Assembly: GCA_964615375.1 (NCBI GenBank)
Contig: CAZTOW010000001.1
Span: 124,001 to 188,000, forward strand
Length of the DNA stretch: 64,000 nt
Direction of reading: 5' to 3'
DNA from: CAZKWG01 sp964615375
GTDB taxonomy: Bacteria > Myxococcota_A > UBA796 > CAZKWG01
Under the pieces are notes generated by a model. That model did no database searches. It saw nothing but the letters and a program-made list of their open reading frames with translations, and was not told the DNA's origin. This document shows positions 1-10,021 of the stretch, in pieces (within the stretch, counting starts at the first letter, position 1; every line of letters starts with the position of its first letter). A program made the translations under genes and the position numbers.

Positions 1-1
1 C

Positions 2-757
2 GTGCAGTTCACGCCGGACCTCATGCCCTCTGACGTGACCGGCCACGCGATATTCGATCTGGCGGGCGGGAGCTTCCGCATCCGGCGGGGCCCGGCGTTC
101 ACGAACCTGCTGCTGGCCGACGAGATCAACCGCGCGCCGGCCAAGACCCAGGCGGCGCTGCTGGAGGTCATGCAGGAGGGCCAGATCACCATCGAGGGCG
201 ACGCCATCCAGCTCCCGGCGCCCTTCATGACGCTGGCCACCCAGAACCCCATCGAGCAGGAGGGGACCTATTCGCTCCCCGAGGCCCAGCTGGACCGCTT
301 CCTGCTCAAGATCATCCTGGACTATCCGCCCGAGTCCCACGAGGTGGACATCGTGCGGGAGGTGACCGGCTCCAAGGTGGGCGACCGTCTGAACGTGGAC
401 GCGGTGCAGACCGTGACCAGCGCCGAGGACGTGATCGCGCTCCAGCGCAAGACGGCCTCCATCCTGGTGGATGAGCGCATCGCCTCCTACGCGGTGCGCC
501 TGGTGCGCGCCACCCGCACCGGCAGCCGGCTCCAGTTCGGCGCCGGCACCCGCGGGGCCATCGCCATGGTGCGCGCGGCGCGGGCCATCGCCGTGCTGGA
601 GGGCCGGGACTTCGTGCTGCCCGAGGACATCCAGCGCGTCGCCCTGCCCGCCCTGCGCCACCGCATCGGCGTCAGCCCGGAGATGGAACTGGAGGGCACG
701 CGCGCCGACGACGTGATCCGCGGTCTGCTGGCCCGCGTGGAGGCCCCGCGCCGTTGA
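2..757 (+). CDS. MoxR-family AAA ATPase, C-terminal part (cut by window edge)
   Basis: MoxR ATPases are AAA+ chaperone-like enzymes that usually work with von Willebrand or DUF58 partners at the cell envelope. The visible part begins inside the AAA core (VQFTPDLMPSD, where the family has IQFTPDLMPSD). It contains the Walker B block LLLADEINRAPAKTQAALLE near residue 35, sensor 1 in TLATQNPIEQEGTY and the arginine-rich helical lid. The Walker A part lies upstream of the window, so the gene is incomplete at its 5' end. Its TGA overlaps the TTG start of the DUF58 gene, the usual MoxR-DUF58 operon with translational coupling. Family assignment is certain; the process served is unknown. Confidence 0.95.
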   Translation: MQFTPDLMPSDVTGHAIFDLAGGSFRIRRGPAFTNLLLADEINRAPAKTQAALLEVMQEGQITIEGDAIQLPAPFMTLATQNPIEQEGTYSLPEAQLDRFLLKIILDYPPESHEVDIVREVTGSKVGDRLNVDAVQTVTSAEDVIALQRKTASILVDERIASYAVRLVRATRTGSRLQFGAGTRGAIAMVRAARAIAVLEGRDFVLPEDIQRVALPALRHRIGVSPEMELEGTRADDVIRGLLARVEAPRR

Positions 758-2058
758 GGCCCACCCGCCGCGCGCTCGTCCTGCTCTGGCTGTGGCTCTT
801 CGCCGCGGTCGCGGCCTCCTTCCGCCCGGAGCTGCGCCCCGCCTGGTGGGGGATGCTGGGCCTGGGCCTCGCCGTCGCGGCCCTGGACCTGCTGCTGGTC
901 CGGCGCCTGCCCTGGCCCACGGTCGAGCGCGAGGGGCCGGGCTTCCTGGCGCTGGGCAACTGGCACCCCTTCAAGCTCCAGCTCCGCAACCCCGGCCGCG
1001 CCACCCTGCGCCTCACCGTCTTCGAGCACTACCCGACCGTGCATGAGGCCGCCGGCCTCCCCCAGGAGCTCCAGCTCGGCCCGGAGGAGGGGGTCGAGCT
1101 GGTCTGGCGCCTGCGCCCGCGGAGCCGCGGCCCCTTCGAGATCGAGGCGGCGGACCTGCTGATCGCGAGCCCGCTCGGGCTCTGGCAGCGGCGCGGGCGG
1201 GTCGGCCCGCGGACCCCCATCCGCGTCTACCCGGACTTCCAGCAGGTGGTCCGCTACGCGCTGCTGGCCACGGACGACCGCGTCAGCGCCATGGGCATCC
1301 ACACCCTGCGGCGCCGCGGCGAGGGCCTGGAGTTCTTCCAGCTCCGCGAGTACCGGCAGGGCGACGCGCTGCGCCAGATCGACTGGAAGGCCGTCTCGCG
1401 CCGCCGCGCGCTCATCAGCCGCGAGTACCAGGAGGAGCAGAACCAGCAGCTCGTCTTCCTGTTGGACTGCGGGCGCCGCCTGCGCAGCGAAGACGGGGAC
1501 ATCACCCACTTCGACCACGTGCTGAACGCCATCCTGCTGCTCTCCTACGTGGCGCTGCGCCAGGGCGACGCGGTGGGCCTGATGACCTTCTCCGGGCCCG
1601 AGCGCTGGGTGCCGCCCCGCCGCGGTCGCGGCTACCTGCGCGTGCTCCAGGACCAGATCTACGATCTGCAGACCACGCTGGCGCCCTCGGACTTCCGCGA
1701 GGCCGCCCAGCGCCTCGCCACCCGCCAGCGCCGCCGCGCCCTGGTCATCATGATGACCAACCTCAAGGACGAGGACTCCGCCGAGCTCGCCCCGGCCCTG
1801 GCCCTGCTGCGCCGCAAGCACCTGGTCCTGCTGGCCAGCCTGCGCGAGACGGCGCTGGGCGAGCTCCTGGAGCGCCCGGTCCAACGCTTCGACGACGCGC
1901 TGGCGGTGAGCTCGGCCTGGCACTACCTGGAGCAGCGCCGGGCCGCCCAGGAGCGGCTCAAGGACAGCGGCGTGCGCGCGCTCGACGTCGAGCCGGCCGA
2001 GCTCCCCGTGGCCCTGGTCAACGCCTGGCTGGAGATCAAGCGCGCCGGGCTGCTGTGA
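754..2058 (+). CDS. DUF58 domain-containing protein
   Basis: 434 aa, beginning at a TTG that overlaps the stop of the MoxR gene (TTGA). Two hydrophobic segments occupy about residues 7-50 (VLLWLWLFAAVAASF and GMLGLGLAVAALDLLLV). A beta-rich cytoplasmic part follows, with the DUF58 signature LEFFQLREYRQGDALRQIDW near residue 195 and a vWA-like fold after it (QLVFLLDCGRR). DUF58 proteins are the standard partner of MoxR ATPases in Gram-negative bacteria; their molecular job is not settled. The pair probably continues upstream as an operon. No anomalies seen. Confidence 0.95.
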   Translation: MRPTRRALVLLWLWLFAAVAASFRPELRPAWWGMLGLGLAVAALDLLLVRRLPWPTVEREGPGFLALGNWHPFKLQLRNPGRATLRLTVFEHYPTVHEAAGLPQELQLGPEEGVELVWRLRPRSRGPFEIEAADLLIASPLGLWQRRGRVGPRTPIRVYPDFQQVVRYALLATDDRVSAMGIHTLRRRGEGLEFFQLREYRQGDALRQIDWKAVSRRRALISREYQEEQNQQLVFLLDCGRRLRSEDGDITHFDHVLNAILLLSYVALRQGDAVGLMTFSGPERWVPPRRGRGYLRVLQDQIYDLQTTLAPSDFREAAQRLATRQRRRALVIMMTNLKDEDSAELAPALALLRRKHLVLLASLRETALGELLERPVQRFDDALAVSSAWHYLEQRRAAQERLKDSGVRALDVEPAELPVALVNAWLEIKRAGLL

Positions 2059-2077
2059 GCGGAGAAGAGGAAGATCC

Positions 2078-3976
2078 ATGCCCGCCCCCTCTCGCCGACG
2101 CCTGCTGCGGCTGGCCCTGGGCGCCGCGGTCACCGTGGCCCTGGGCGCCGGACTCGCCTCCATCCAGCCCCGTCGCCTGCTCCGCCGCCCCCGGCGCGCC
2201 GACGACGCCAGCCTCCCGGCCCGCGCCTCAGAGCCCGCCCGCGTGGTCGTCGTGGGCGGGGGCCTGGCGGGGATCGCCGCCGCGACCGGGCTGGCCGAGC
2301 GCGGCCTGCAGGTGACCCTGCTGGAGCAGGCCCCGCAGCTCGGCGGGAAGATCGCGGGGTGGAGCGTGGACGCGCTGGGCGAGCGCTTCCCCATCGAGCA
2401 TGGCTTCCACGGCTTCTTCAAGCACTACTACAACCTGAGCGCGATGATGGAGGCCGCAGGCGCCCTCTCCCACCTCCGCCCGAACACCAGCTACCCCCTG
2501 CTCTTCGGCGACCGCCCGGGAGAGCACTTCGGCACGACCACCTCGGTCTTCCCCCTCAACCTGATGTCGGTGATCGCGCAGAGCGAGAGCCTCTCCTTCG
2601 GGGACTTCGTGCGCCCGAGCCTGGGCCTGCTGGAGATGATGCGGCACGACCCGGAGCGGACCCCGGCGCGCTGGGACGCGGTGGACTTCCTGACCTTCGC
2701 CCGGGAGAACGACGTCCCGCAGGCGATGATCGACACGGTGCTGCGCCCCTTCGCCGACACCTCGCTCAACGCGATGGAGCGCATGAGCGCCGCCTACGCG
2801 CTCGGCTTCTTCCACTTCTACTTCATGGGGAACCCCGAGGGCCTGGGCTTCGACTGCGCGGGGCGCGACCTGGCCAGCGCCGTGGTCGATCCGCTGGTGG
2901 CCCGCATGCGCGGCCTGGGCGTGGACGTGCGCGCCGGGGTCCGCGTCGCGCGCCTGGACCTGAAGGGTGGCCGGGTGAAGGCCGTGATCCTGGAGGGCGC
3001 CGGCCCCGCCCCCGAGCCTGTGACCCTCGCCGCCGCCAGCGTCCGCGAGGGCGCCTGGACCGAGGCCCGGGACGCGCGCGGCGCCCCCGTCTGGGTCACC
3101 CGGGAGGCGGGGGCCCCTCGCGCGCTCAGCGGCGTCTGCACCCACATGGGCTGCCCCGTGCGCCCGGATCCGGCCGGTACAGGCTTCCTCTGTCCCTGCC
3201 ACGGGGGCCGCTACGACGCCCGAGGCCAGGTGAGCGCGGGCCCGCCCGAGCGCCCCCTCGAGGCCCTGATCGCCGTAGAGCGCGACGGACAGCTCACCCT
3301 CCAGCGCCCCGAGGGCGCGGCGCCCGAGGCCCTCCCCTGCGACTGGGCGGTGGTGGCCTGCGACGTGCCCGGCCTGAAGGCCGTGCTGGGGGCCACCCCC
3401 GATCTCGATCCTGGGCTGGCCGCGCAGGTGGGGGCCATGGGCACCTCCGGCCCCTATCTGGTCACCCGGGTCTGGCTGGACCGCCCCGTGCGGCCCGATC
3501 GCGACCCCTTCTACACCGTCTCGCGCTTCCGCTACACCGACGCGCTCGCCCTCTACTGTCGCTTCCAGGAGCCCTTCGTCTCCTGGGCCGCGCGCACGGG
3601 CGGCGCCGTGATCGAGCTGCACGCCTACGCCATCGCGCCCGAGGATCTGCTTCCCACCCACGAGATCGTCGCGCACCTGCACGAGGAGATGCTGACCATG
3701 CTGCCGGAGCTCCTGGGGGCGACCGTGCTGCACCGGGAGACCCAGCTCCAGGACAATTTCAGCCGCTTCGCCCCCGGGGACGGCGCGCGGGTCCAGACGC
3801 GCACCCCCCTCCCCAACCTGCTGCTGGCGGGAGATCACGTCCGCACCGACGTGCTGGCGCACCTCATGGAGGGCGCCGTCACCAGCGGCCTGCTCGCCGC
3901 CAACGAGATCCTCTCGGCGCTGGGCCTGCGCGAGCTGCCCGTGCACATGGTCGATCCACGCGGCCCCATCGTCTGA
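2078..3976 (+). CDS. Tat-exported FAD-dependent oxidoreductase with inserted Rieske domain (CrtU/carotenoid-desaturase-like)
   Basis: 632 aa. The N-terminus has a twin-arginine-like signal (SRRRLL followed by a hydrophobic Ala/Gly/Val run). A dinucleotide fold begins near residue 52 (VVVVGGGLAGIAAATGLAER). The block EHGFHGFFKHYYN resembles isorenieratene synthase/CrtU-type carotenoid desaturases. A complete Rieske motif is inserted: C354-T-H356 and C372-P-C374-H375, with C359 and C374 placed to form the disulfide of high-potential Rieske proteins. The C-terminal GDHVRTDVLAHLMEGAVTSG is the second FAD-binding segment. Starts 19 bp after the DUF58 gene. The fold is clear; the substrate is inferred and may not be a carotenoid. 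Confidence 0.8.
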   Translation: MPAPSRRRLLRLALGAAVTVALGAGLASIQPRRLLRRPRRADDASLPARASEPARVVVVGGGLAGIAAATGLAERGLQVTLLEQAPQLGGKIAGWSVDALGERFPIEHGFHGFFKHYYNLSAMMEAAGALSHLRPNTSYPLLFGDRPGEHFGTTTSVFPLNLMSVIAQSESLSFGDFVRPSLGLLEMMRHDPERTPARWDAVDFLTFARENDVPQAMIDTVLRPFADTSLNAMERMSAAYALGFFHFYFMGNPEGLGFDCAGRDLASAVVDPLVARMRGLGVDVRAGVRVARLDLKGGRVKAVILEGAGPAPEPVTLAAASVREGAWTEARDARGAPVWVTREAGAPRALSGVCTHMGCPVRPDPAGTGFLCPCHGGRYDARGQVSAGPPERPLEALIAVERDGQLTLQRPEGAAPEALPCDWAVVACDVPGLKAVLGATPDLDPGLAAQVGAMGTSGPYLVTRVWLDRPVRPDRDPFYTVSRFRYTDALALYCRFQEPFVSWAARTGGAVIELHAYAIAPEDLLPTHEIVAHLHEEMLTMLPELLGATVLHRETQLQDNFSRFAPGDGARVQTRTPLPNLLLAGDHVRTDVLAHLMEGAVTSGLLAANEILSALGLRELPVHMVDPRGPIV

Positions 3977-3980
3977 GCGA

Positions 3981-5429
3981 TCAGATCTCGGGCGTGCGGC
4001 AGCCCAGATCGCCGAGGCTGGCGGTGGCCTCGTCGTACCAGCGCAGCAGCACCTTCTGGAGCAGGAGCGCCTCCTCGGACTTCAGCGGCGGGATGGGCGA
4101 GAGCGCGCTCGGGTCGTCCGGGAGGTAGTAGGTGGAGGCGATCCCGTCCGCGCAGCTCCAGTCCAGGCGCCAGGCGCCGTCGCTGATCATCACCTTGGTG
4201 AGCTGGGGCTCCTCGAGGTCGTTCTCGTAGAGGCTGGAGATCACGTGATCGCGGCAGCCGCCCTGCAGGGCCTGGCCGTCGGCGCCTTCGAGGTCGGGCA
4301 GCCCGAGCGCGCGCATCAGCGTGGGCCCCAGATCGGTATTGTCGCTGAGGCAGGTCACCTGCGCGGCCTTCAGCGCCGGGTGGAAGAAGGCCAGCGGGAT
4401 CTGCACCAGCTCCGGGCGCACGCTGTTCATGTGCGAGAGGGTGCCGAAGCCGTCGTCGCCGATGGTCTCCCCGTGATCCGCCGTCAGGACCACCAGCGTC
4501 CGGTCTGCGCGCCCCGTCTTGTCCAGCCAGGCCATCAGCTCGCCCAGCGCGGCGTCCTGCTGCAGCACGAGCTCGTCGTAGACCGCGCGCACGTTGGCCA
4601 CCATCGCCTCGCGCTCGGCCTCGGTGGCCGCGGCGTTGTAGGCCGAGGTGAACTCCTCCGCCTGCTCGATGGCCCCGTCCTCCGTGTCGAAAGGCAGGGA
4701 CTTGTAGTCCGCCCAGGTCCCCCGCCAGGGCTTCTGCGGACGGTAGGGCGGGTGTACGTCCATGGGCTGGAGCCAGAGCACATAGGGTTGCCCCTCGGGC
4801 AGCGCGTTGACCCAACGCTGCCCCTGGGCGGAGAGCGCCGCCAGGGTCTGGTTCTCGACGTCGTCGATGTCCTCCACCTCCGCCACCGTGTCGAAGCCCT
4901 GCGTGAGCATCGTGTCGCCGGCGAGGATCTGGTTCCCCGAGAACAGACCCGTGGCGTAGCCGGCGTCCTGGAGCGCCTCGGCGAAGGTGACCCAGCCCTC
5001 GTCCGCCGCCGAGGTCACGCGGATGCTCACCCGCTTGTGGTGCTCTGGCGTGCGGGAGAGCAGCGCCGAGGCCGTGCTCGGTAGCGTCCACGGGGCCTTG
5101 GCGTGAAGGCCGCGCACGATGACGTGCGGGATCAGCTCCACCTCGGGCATGGTCTCGCGCGCGTAGCCGTAGAGCGGCAGGTGGTCGGCGCGCAGCGTGT
5201 CCGAGTGGATGACGATGACGTCCAGCTCTCCGAGCGCGGCGATCTGATCCAGCGCGGAGAGCCCGCCCTCGCCTTCGCCTTCGCCTTCGCCCTCGCCCGT
5301 CTCCAGCGGTTTCGAGTCGTCGCTGTGCGCTGCCGAGTCGCCCGTGACGCCGATCTTGCCGGACGAGCAGGCCGGGGAAAGGGAAAGGGTGATCGCGGTG
5401 AAGATGCTGTTGAGGGGGTGAACGCGCAT
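3981..5429 (-). CDS. Sulfatase/alkaline-phosphatase-superfamily lipoprotein
   Basis: 482 aa when started at the ATG at 5429, which places a lipoprotein-like signal (MRVHPLNSIFTAITLSLSPAC, acceptor C21) at the N-terminus; an in-frame start 18 codons upstream would bury it. A short EGEGEG linker follows. Metal-site motifs are SDTLRADHLPLYGYAR (D77) and LTADHGETIGDDGF. The nucleophile position is threonine (WTLPSTAS, T115) rather than the C/S-x-P-x-R of formylglycine sulfatases, so a phosphodiesterase or phosphoglycerol-transferase-like activity is more likely than sulfatase. Convergent with the oxidoreductase gene, 4 bp apart. Substrate unknown. Confidence 0.85.
   Translation of the reverse strand: MRVHPLNSIFTAITLSLSPACSSGKIGVTGDSAAHSDDSKPLETGEGEGEGEGEGGLSALDQIAALGELDVIVIHSDTLRADHLPLYGYARETMPEVELIPHVIVRGLHAKAPWTLPSTASALLSRTPEHHKRVSIRVTSAADEGWVTFAEALQDAGYATGLFSGNQILAGDTMLTQGFDTVAEVEDIDDVENQTLAALSAQGQRWVNALPEGQPYVLWLQPMDVHPPYRPQKPWRGTWADYKSLPFDTEDGAIEQAEEFTSAYNAAATEAEREAMVANVRAVYDELVLQQDAALGELMAWLDKTGRADRTLVVLTADHGETIGDDGFGTLSHMNSVRPELVQIPLAFFHPALKAAQVTCLSDNTDLGPTLMRALGLPDLEGADGQALQGGCRDHVISSLYENDLEEPQLTKVMISDGAWRLDWSCADGIASTYYLPDDPSALSPIPPLKSEEALLLQKVLLRWYDEATASLGDLGCRTPEI
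5264..5304 (-). repeat. Hexanucleotide tract coding an EG-dipeptide linker
   Basis: Imperfect tandem hexamers (GCCTTC/GCCCTC on the plus strand) encode the Glu-Gly linker just after the lipidation site of the sulfatase-like lipoprotein. The six-base unit keeps the frame when copies are gained or lost. A longer tract of the same kind lies in the esterase gene at 36001-36077. Confidence 0.8.
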
Positions 5430-5486
5430 GGGGTATGGTTCCCCATGCGCCGGCCACCCGCTACCGCATTTGATCACATGCACGAA

Positions 5487-5516
5487 TAGGAAAATCTCAA
5501 GACTGAGAATTTCCTA
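5487..5516. terminator. Strong hairpin between aceA and the sulfatase gene
   Basis: The arms TAGGAAAATCTCA (5487-5499) and TGAGAATTTCCTA (5504-5516) pair at 12 of 13 positions around an AGAC loop. The hairpin starts 8 bases after the aceA stop on the minus strand and lies upstream of the sulfatase gene. There is no clear T-tract, so it could be a terminator of aceBA, a processing or stability element, or an operator for the next gene. Confidence 0.55.
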
Positions 5517-5524
5517 TGGAGTGG

Positions 5525-6817
<1,293 letters not shown>

Positions 6818-6853
6818 CGGATCCCCCAGGGGTGGTGGTCTCGCGGTGCAGGG

Positions 6854-8449
6854 TCAGGGCTCCTGGAGCAGCTCCAGGGCCGGCAGGGTGAGGAAGGGGA
6901 GCATCGGGCGCTCGGAGGCGACCCGCAGGAAGAGGCGGGCGGCCTCGTCGAGGCGCGGCGGGGCGCCGGGGGCGGCCTTCATCGCGGCGAGCTGCTCAGT
7001 CAGCACGCGCTCGACCAGGGCCTGGGTGACGGTCTCCCCGCTCTCCAGGATCGCGGCGTGCCGGAGCTGCTGCCAGACCTGGGCCCGGCTGATCTCGGCG
7101 GTCGCGGCGTCCTCCATCAGGTTGTAGAGCGGCACGCAGCCCTGACCGGAGAGCCAGGCGGCGAGATAGCGCACGCCCACGTCCACGTTGTGCCGGAGCG
7201 CGCCCAGCGTGCGCGGGCCCTCGGGCACGGACAGCAGATCCCCGGCGGATATCGCAAGCTCTTCGTGGGTGCGCTCGATCTGGTTGGGGCCGGGCATGTG
7301 CTGGTCGAAGACCCCGCGGGCCAGGCTCACCAGCCCGGGGTGAGCCACCCAGGTGCCGTCGTGGCCGTCGGTGACCTCGCGCACCTTGTCCGCCCACACG
7401 CTGTCCATGGCCGCGGCGTTGGCCTCGGCGTCGCCGCGCACCGGGATGAAGGCGGACATCCCGCCCATCGCGTGGCACCCACGCAGGTGGCAGGTCTGGA
7501 TGAGCAGCAGGCTGTAGGCCCGCAGGAAGGGCGCCGTCATGCGCACCAGCCCGCGGTCGGGCAGCAGGGCGCCCGGGTCTTCCCGACGCTTCTTGATGAA
7601 GGAGAAGATGTAGTCCCAACGCCCGCAGTTGAGGCCCAGCGAGTGGCGGCGCAGCGCCCAGAGGATCTCGTGCATCTCAAACGCCGCGGGCAGGGTCTCG
7701 ATCAGCACCGTCGCCCGCACCGTGCCCACGGGGAGCGCGAGCGCCTCCTGGGCCGCCACCAGCACGTCGTCCCACCACGCGGCCTCGTGGTGGCTCTCCA
7801 GCTTCGGCAGGTAGAGGGCGGGGATCTTCCCGCGGTCCTCCATCTCGCGCCCGTTGTGGAAGAGGAAGAGCGCGAGATCGAAGAGGGCGCCGGGGACCGG
7901 CTCGCCGTCGAGCTCGACGTGGAGCTCGGGCAGGTGCAGGCCGCGGGGGCGCACGAAGAGAGCGGCCGTTCGCTCGGCCAGCGTGTAGACCTTGCCGCCG
8001 TCCGGCGACTCGTAGCGGATGGTCCCGCGCACGGCGTCGATGAGGTTCTGCTGGCCCTGGACGAGGTTCTCCCAGGTCGGGCTGGTGGCGTCCTCCAGAT
8101 CGGCCATGAAGACGTTGGCGCCGGAGTTGAGCGCGTTGATCATCATCTTTCGGTCGGTGGGGCCGGTGATCTCCACGCGGCGGTCCAGCAGGGCCGGCGG
8201 CGGGGGCGCGACACGCCAGCGGCCCTCGCGGATCTCCCGGGTCTCCGGCAGGAAGTCCAGGCGCTCGCCCGCGTCCAGGCGGGCCTGACGCGCCTCCCGG
8301 GCCGCCAGCAGCGCCTCGAGCCGCGGGCGGAAGCGTCGGGTGAGGTCTGCGACCAGGGCCAGGGCCCCGGGGCAGAGCAGATCCTCGTCGCCGGGAAGGC
8401 GGCGGCCGAGCAGGGTGAGCCCGGCAGGGACGGGGAGCGTGGCGTTCAT
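6854..8449 (-). CDS. aceB: Malate synthase A
   Basis: 531 aa from the ATG at 8449, which has GGAGG four bases upstream; an in-frame GTG/ATG-like extension to 8467 has no such site. Malate synthase A condenses glyoxylate with acetyl-CoA to malate and CoA in the cytoplasm. Recognisable blocks are EITGPTDRKMMINALNSGA, FMADLEDATSPTWENL, TVLIETLPAAFEMHEIL, GLNCGRWDYIFSFIKK and AWLSGQGCVPLYNLMEDAAT, all typical of isoform A. First gene of the aceBA operon, divergent from the regulator gene at 8572. Confidence 0.98.
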   Translation of the reverse strand: MNATLPVPAGLTLLGRRLPGDEDLLCPGALALVADLTRRFRPRLEALLAAREARQARLDAGERLDFLPETREIREGRWRVAPPPPALLDRRVEITGPTDRKMMINALNSGANVFMADLEDATSPTWENLVQGQQNLIDAVRGTIRYESPDGGKVYTLAERTAALFVRPRGLHLPELHVELDGEPVPGALFDLALFLFHNGREMEDRGKIPALYLPKLESHHEAAWWDDVLVAAQEALALPVGTVRATVLIETLPAAFEMHEILWALRRHSLGLNCGRWDYIFSFIKKRREDPGALLPDRGLVRMTAPFLRAYSLLLIQTCHLRGCHAMGGMSAFIPVRGDAEANAAAMDSVWADKVREVTDGHDGTWVAHPGLVSLARGVFDQHMPGPNQIERTHEELAISAGDLLSVPEGPRTLGALRHNVDVGVRYLAAWLSGQGCVPLYNLMEDAATAEISRAQVWQQLRHAAILESGETVTQALVERVLTEQLAAMKAAPGAPPRLDEAARLFLRVASERPMLPFLTLPALELLQEP

Positions 8450-8496
8450 CGGGCCTCCGGTGTCCACGTCGTGAAGCTAGCCACGGGCCCATGAGT

Positions 8497-8564
8497 TGTA
8501 AAATAATTACAGACTGTGGTGCGCGTAGTCCTGTGTGGTTGTAAAGTCTGTAAACAAATCACAG
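8497..8564. promoter_or_regulatory. Divergent aceB/regulator control region with TGTAA boxes
   Basis: The 122-bp gap between the divergent aceB and regulator genes is AT-rich compared with its surroundings. It holds a perfect inverted repeat TGTAA-N5-TTACA (8497-8511) and two direct TGTAA copies 9 bp apart (8540 and 8549), the second within TGTAAACAAATCACAG. Related RamB/ScfR regulators bind short repeated TTTGC-type boxes upstream of glyoxylate genes, so these are candidate operators. The binding itself is inference. Confidence 0.5.
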
Positions 8565-8571
8565 GTGAGCC

Positions 8572-9990
8572 ATGTCCGAGACCTCCCACCTCGGCGCCCG
8601 CGTGCGCCAGCTCCGCCGCCGCGAGCGCCTGACCCAGGAAGAGCTGGCCGAGCGCCTGGGCATCTCCACCAGCTACCTCGCCCTCATCGAGAGCAGCCGG
8701 CGCCCGCTGCCCGCGCCCATCCTGCTCAAGCTGGCGCAGCTCTTCCAGATCTCGCTGGCCGACTTCGGGCCGCCGGAGGACGCGCGCCTGGGCCAGGATC
8801 TGGTGGAAGCGCTGAGCGATCCGCTCTTCGACGGGGCGGGGGTGACGGCCGCGGAGCTGCGCGAGCTCGCCGCGGAGAGCCCGAACCTCGCCCGCGCGGT
8901 GCTGACCCTCTACGGCGCCTGGCGCGAGGCCACCACCGACGACGCCCCCCGGCCTCGGGGTGAGGACGTCCCGGCCCTGGACCCCGCGCGCGTGGCCTCC
9001 GAGGAGGTCAGCGAGCTGCTCCAGCGGCGCATGAACCACTTCCCGGGCCTGGAGGAGGCGGCCGAGCGGCTGTGGCGGGACGCCTCCCTGGATCGCGACG
9101 ATCTGGGGCACGGCCTGGTGCGGCACCTGCAGCGCGCCCGCGGCGTGACGGTGCGCGTGGCCAGCCTGACCGAGGCCGACGGCCACATGCGCCGCTACGA
9201 TCCCCACCGGCGCGAGCTCATCCTGTCCGAGCTCCTCCCCCCGCGCAGCCGGAACTTCCAGCTCGCGCTGCAGCTCGGGCTGCTGGACCAGCACGAGCGC
9301 ATCGACGCCCTGCTGGACGACGAGCGCCTGCTCTCCGAGGAGTCCCGGCCGCTGGCCCGGATCGCGCTCGCCTCCTACTTCGCCGGCGCCGTCCTGATGC
9401 CCTACGGCCCCTTCCTCGCGGCGGCCCGCGCGCTCCGCTACGACGTGGAGCTGCTCGGCCACCGCTTCCGCACCAGCTACGAGCAGGTCTGCCACCGGCT
9501 GACGACGCTTCAGCGGCCGGGGTCCCAGGGGGTGCCCTTCCACTTCATCCGCGTGGACATCGCCGGGAACATCTCCAAGCGCTTCTCCGCCTCGGGGATC
9601 CGCTTCGCCCGCTTCAGCGGCGCCTGCCCGCGCTGGAACGTGTTCTCCGCCTTCCTGACGCCGGGCCTCATCCGGGCGCAGCTCTCGGTGATGCCGGACG
9701 GGACGGCCTACTTCTGCTTCGCCTGCACCGTCCAGAAGGGCCTGGGCGGCTTCCGCAGCCCCCAGCACCTGCACGCCATCGGGCTGGGCTGCCGGGTGGA
9801 GCACGCCGACGAGCTGGTCTACGCCGACGGGGTGGACCTGAAGAACCTCCAGGCGGCCATGCCCATCGGCGTCACCTGCCGGCTCTGCGAGCGCCAGACC
9901 TGCGAGCAGCGCGCCTTCCCCGCCGCCGGCGCGCCCCTGCGCATCGACGAGAACCTGCGCCCGCTGAACTTCTACACCCACGCCCGCTGA
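8572..9990 (+). CDS. XRE-family ScfR/RamB-type short-chain fatty acyl regulator
   Basis: 472 aa. The N-terminal helix-turn-helix (RVRQLRRRERLTQEELAERL, residues 10-60) is followed by an IrrE/peptidase-like segment around residues 140-260. The C-terminal domain is that of short-chain fatty acyl regulators, ending in CRLCERQTCEQRAFP, the cysteine-rich signature of RamB, PccR and related proteins. Family members sense acyl-CoA status and control acetate, propionate or glyoxylate genes. Divergence from aceB-aceA strongly suggests it controls that operon and itself. The start ATG has GGTGAG just upstream. Confidence 0.92.
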   Translation: MSETSHLGARVRQLRRRERLTQEELAERLGISTSYLALIESSRRPLPAPILLKLAQLFQISLADFGPPEDARLGQDLVEALSDPLFDGAGVTAAELRELAAESPNLARAVLTLYGAWREATTDDAPRPRGEDVPALDPARVASEEVSELLQRRMNHFPGLEEAAERLWRDASLDRDDLGHGLVRHLQRARGVTVRVASLTEADGHMRRYDPHRRELILSELLPPRSRNFQLALQLGLLDQHERIDALLDDERLLSEESRPLARIALASYFAGAVLMPYGPFLAAARALRYDVELLGHRFRTSYEQVCHRLTTLQRPGSQGVPFHFIRVDIAGNISKRFSASGIRFARFSGACPRWNVFSAFLTPGLIRAQLSVMPDGTAYFCFACTVQKGLGGFRSPQHLHAIGLGCRVEHADELVYADGVDLKNLQAAMPIGVTCRLCERQTCEQRAFPAAGAPLRIDENLRPLNFYTHAR

Positions 9991-10021
9991 CGTCGGCGCC
10001 AAAGCAGGTTACTGGCTGGAG

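Noticed and set aside
487..2421. 644-codon open frame on the minus strand
   Set aside because: Lies antisense to the MoxR and DUF58 genes; GC-rich shadow frame without domain similarity.
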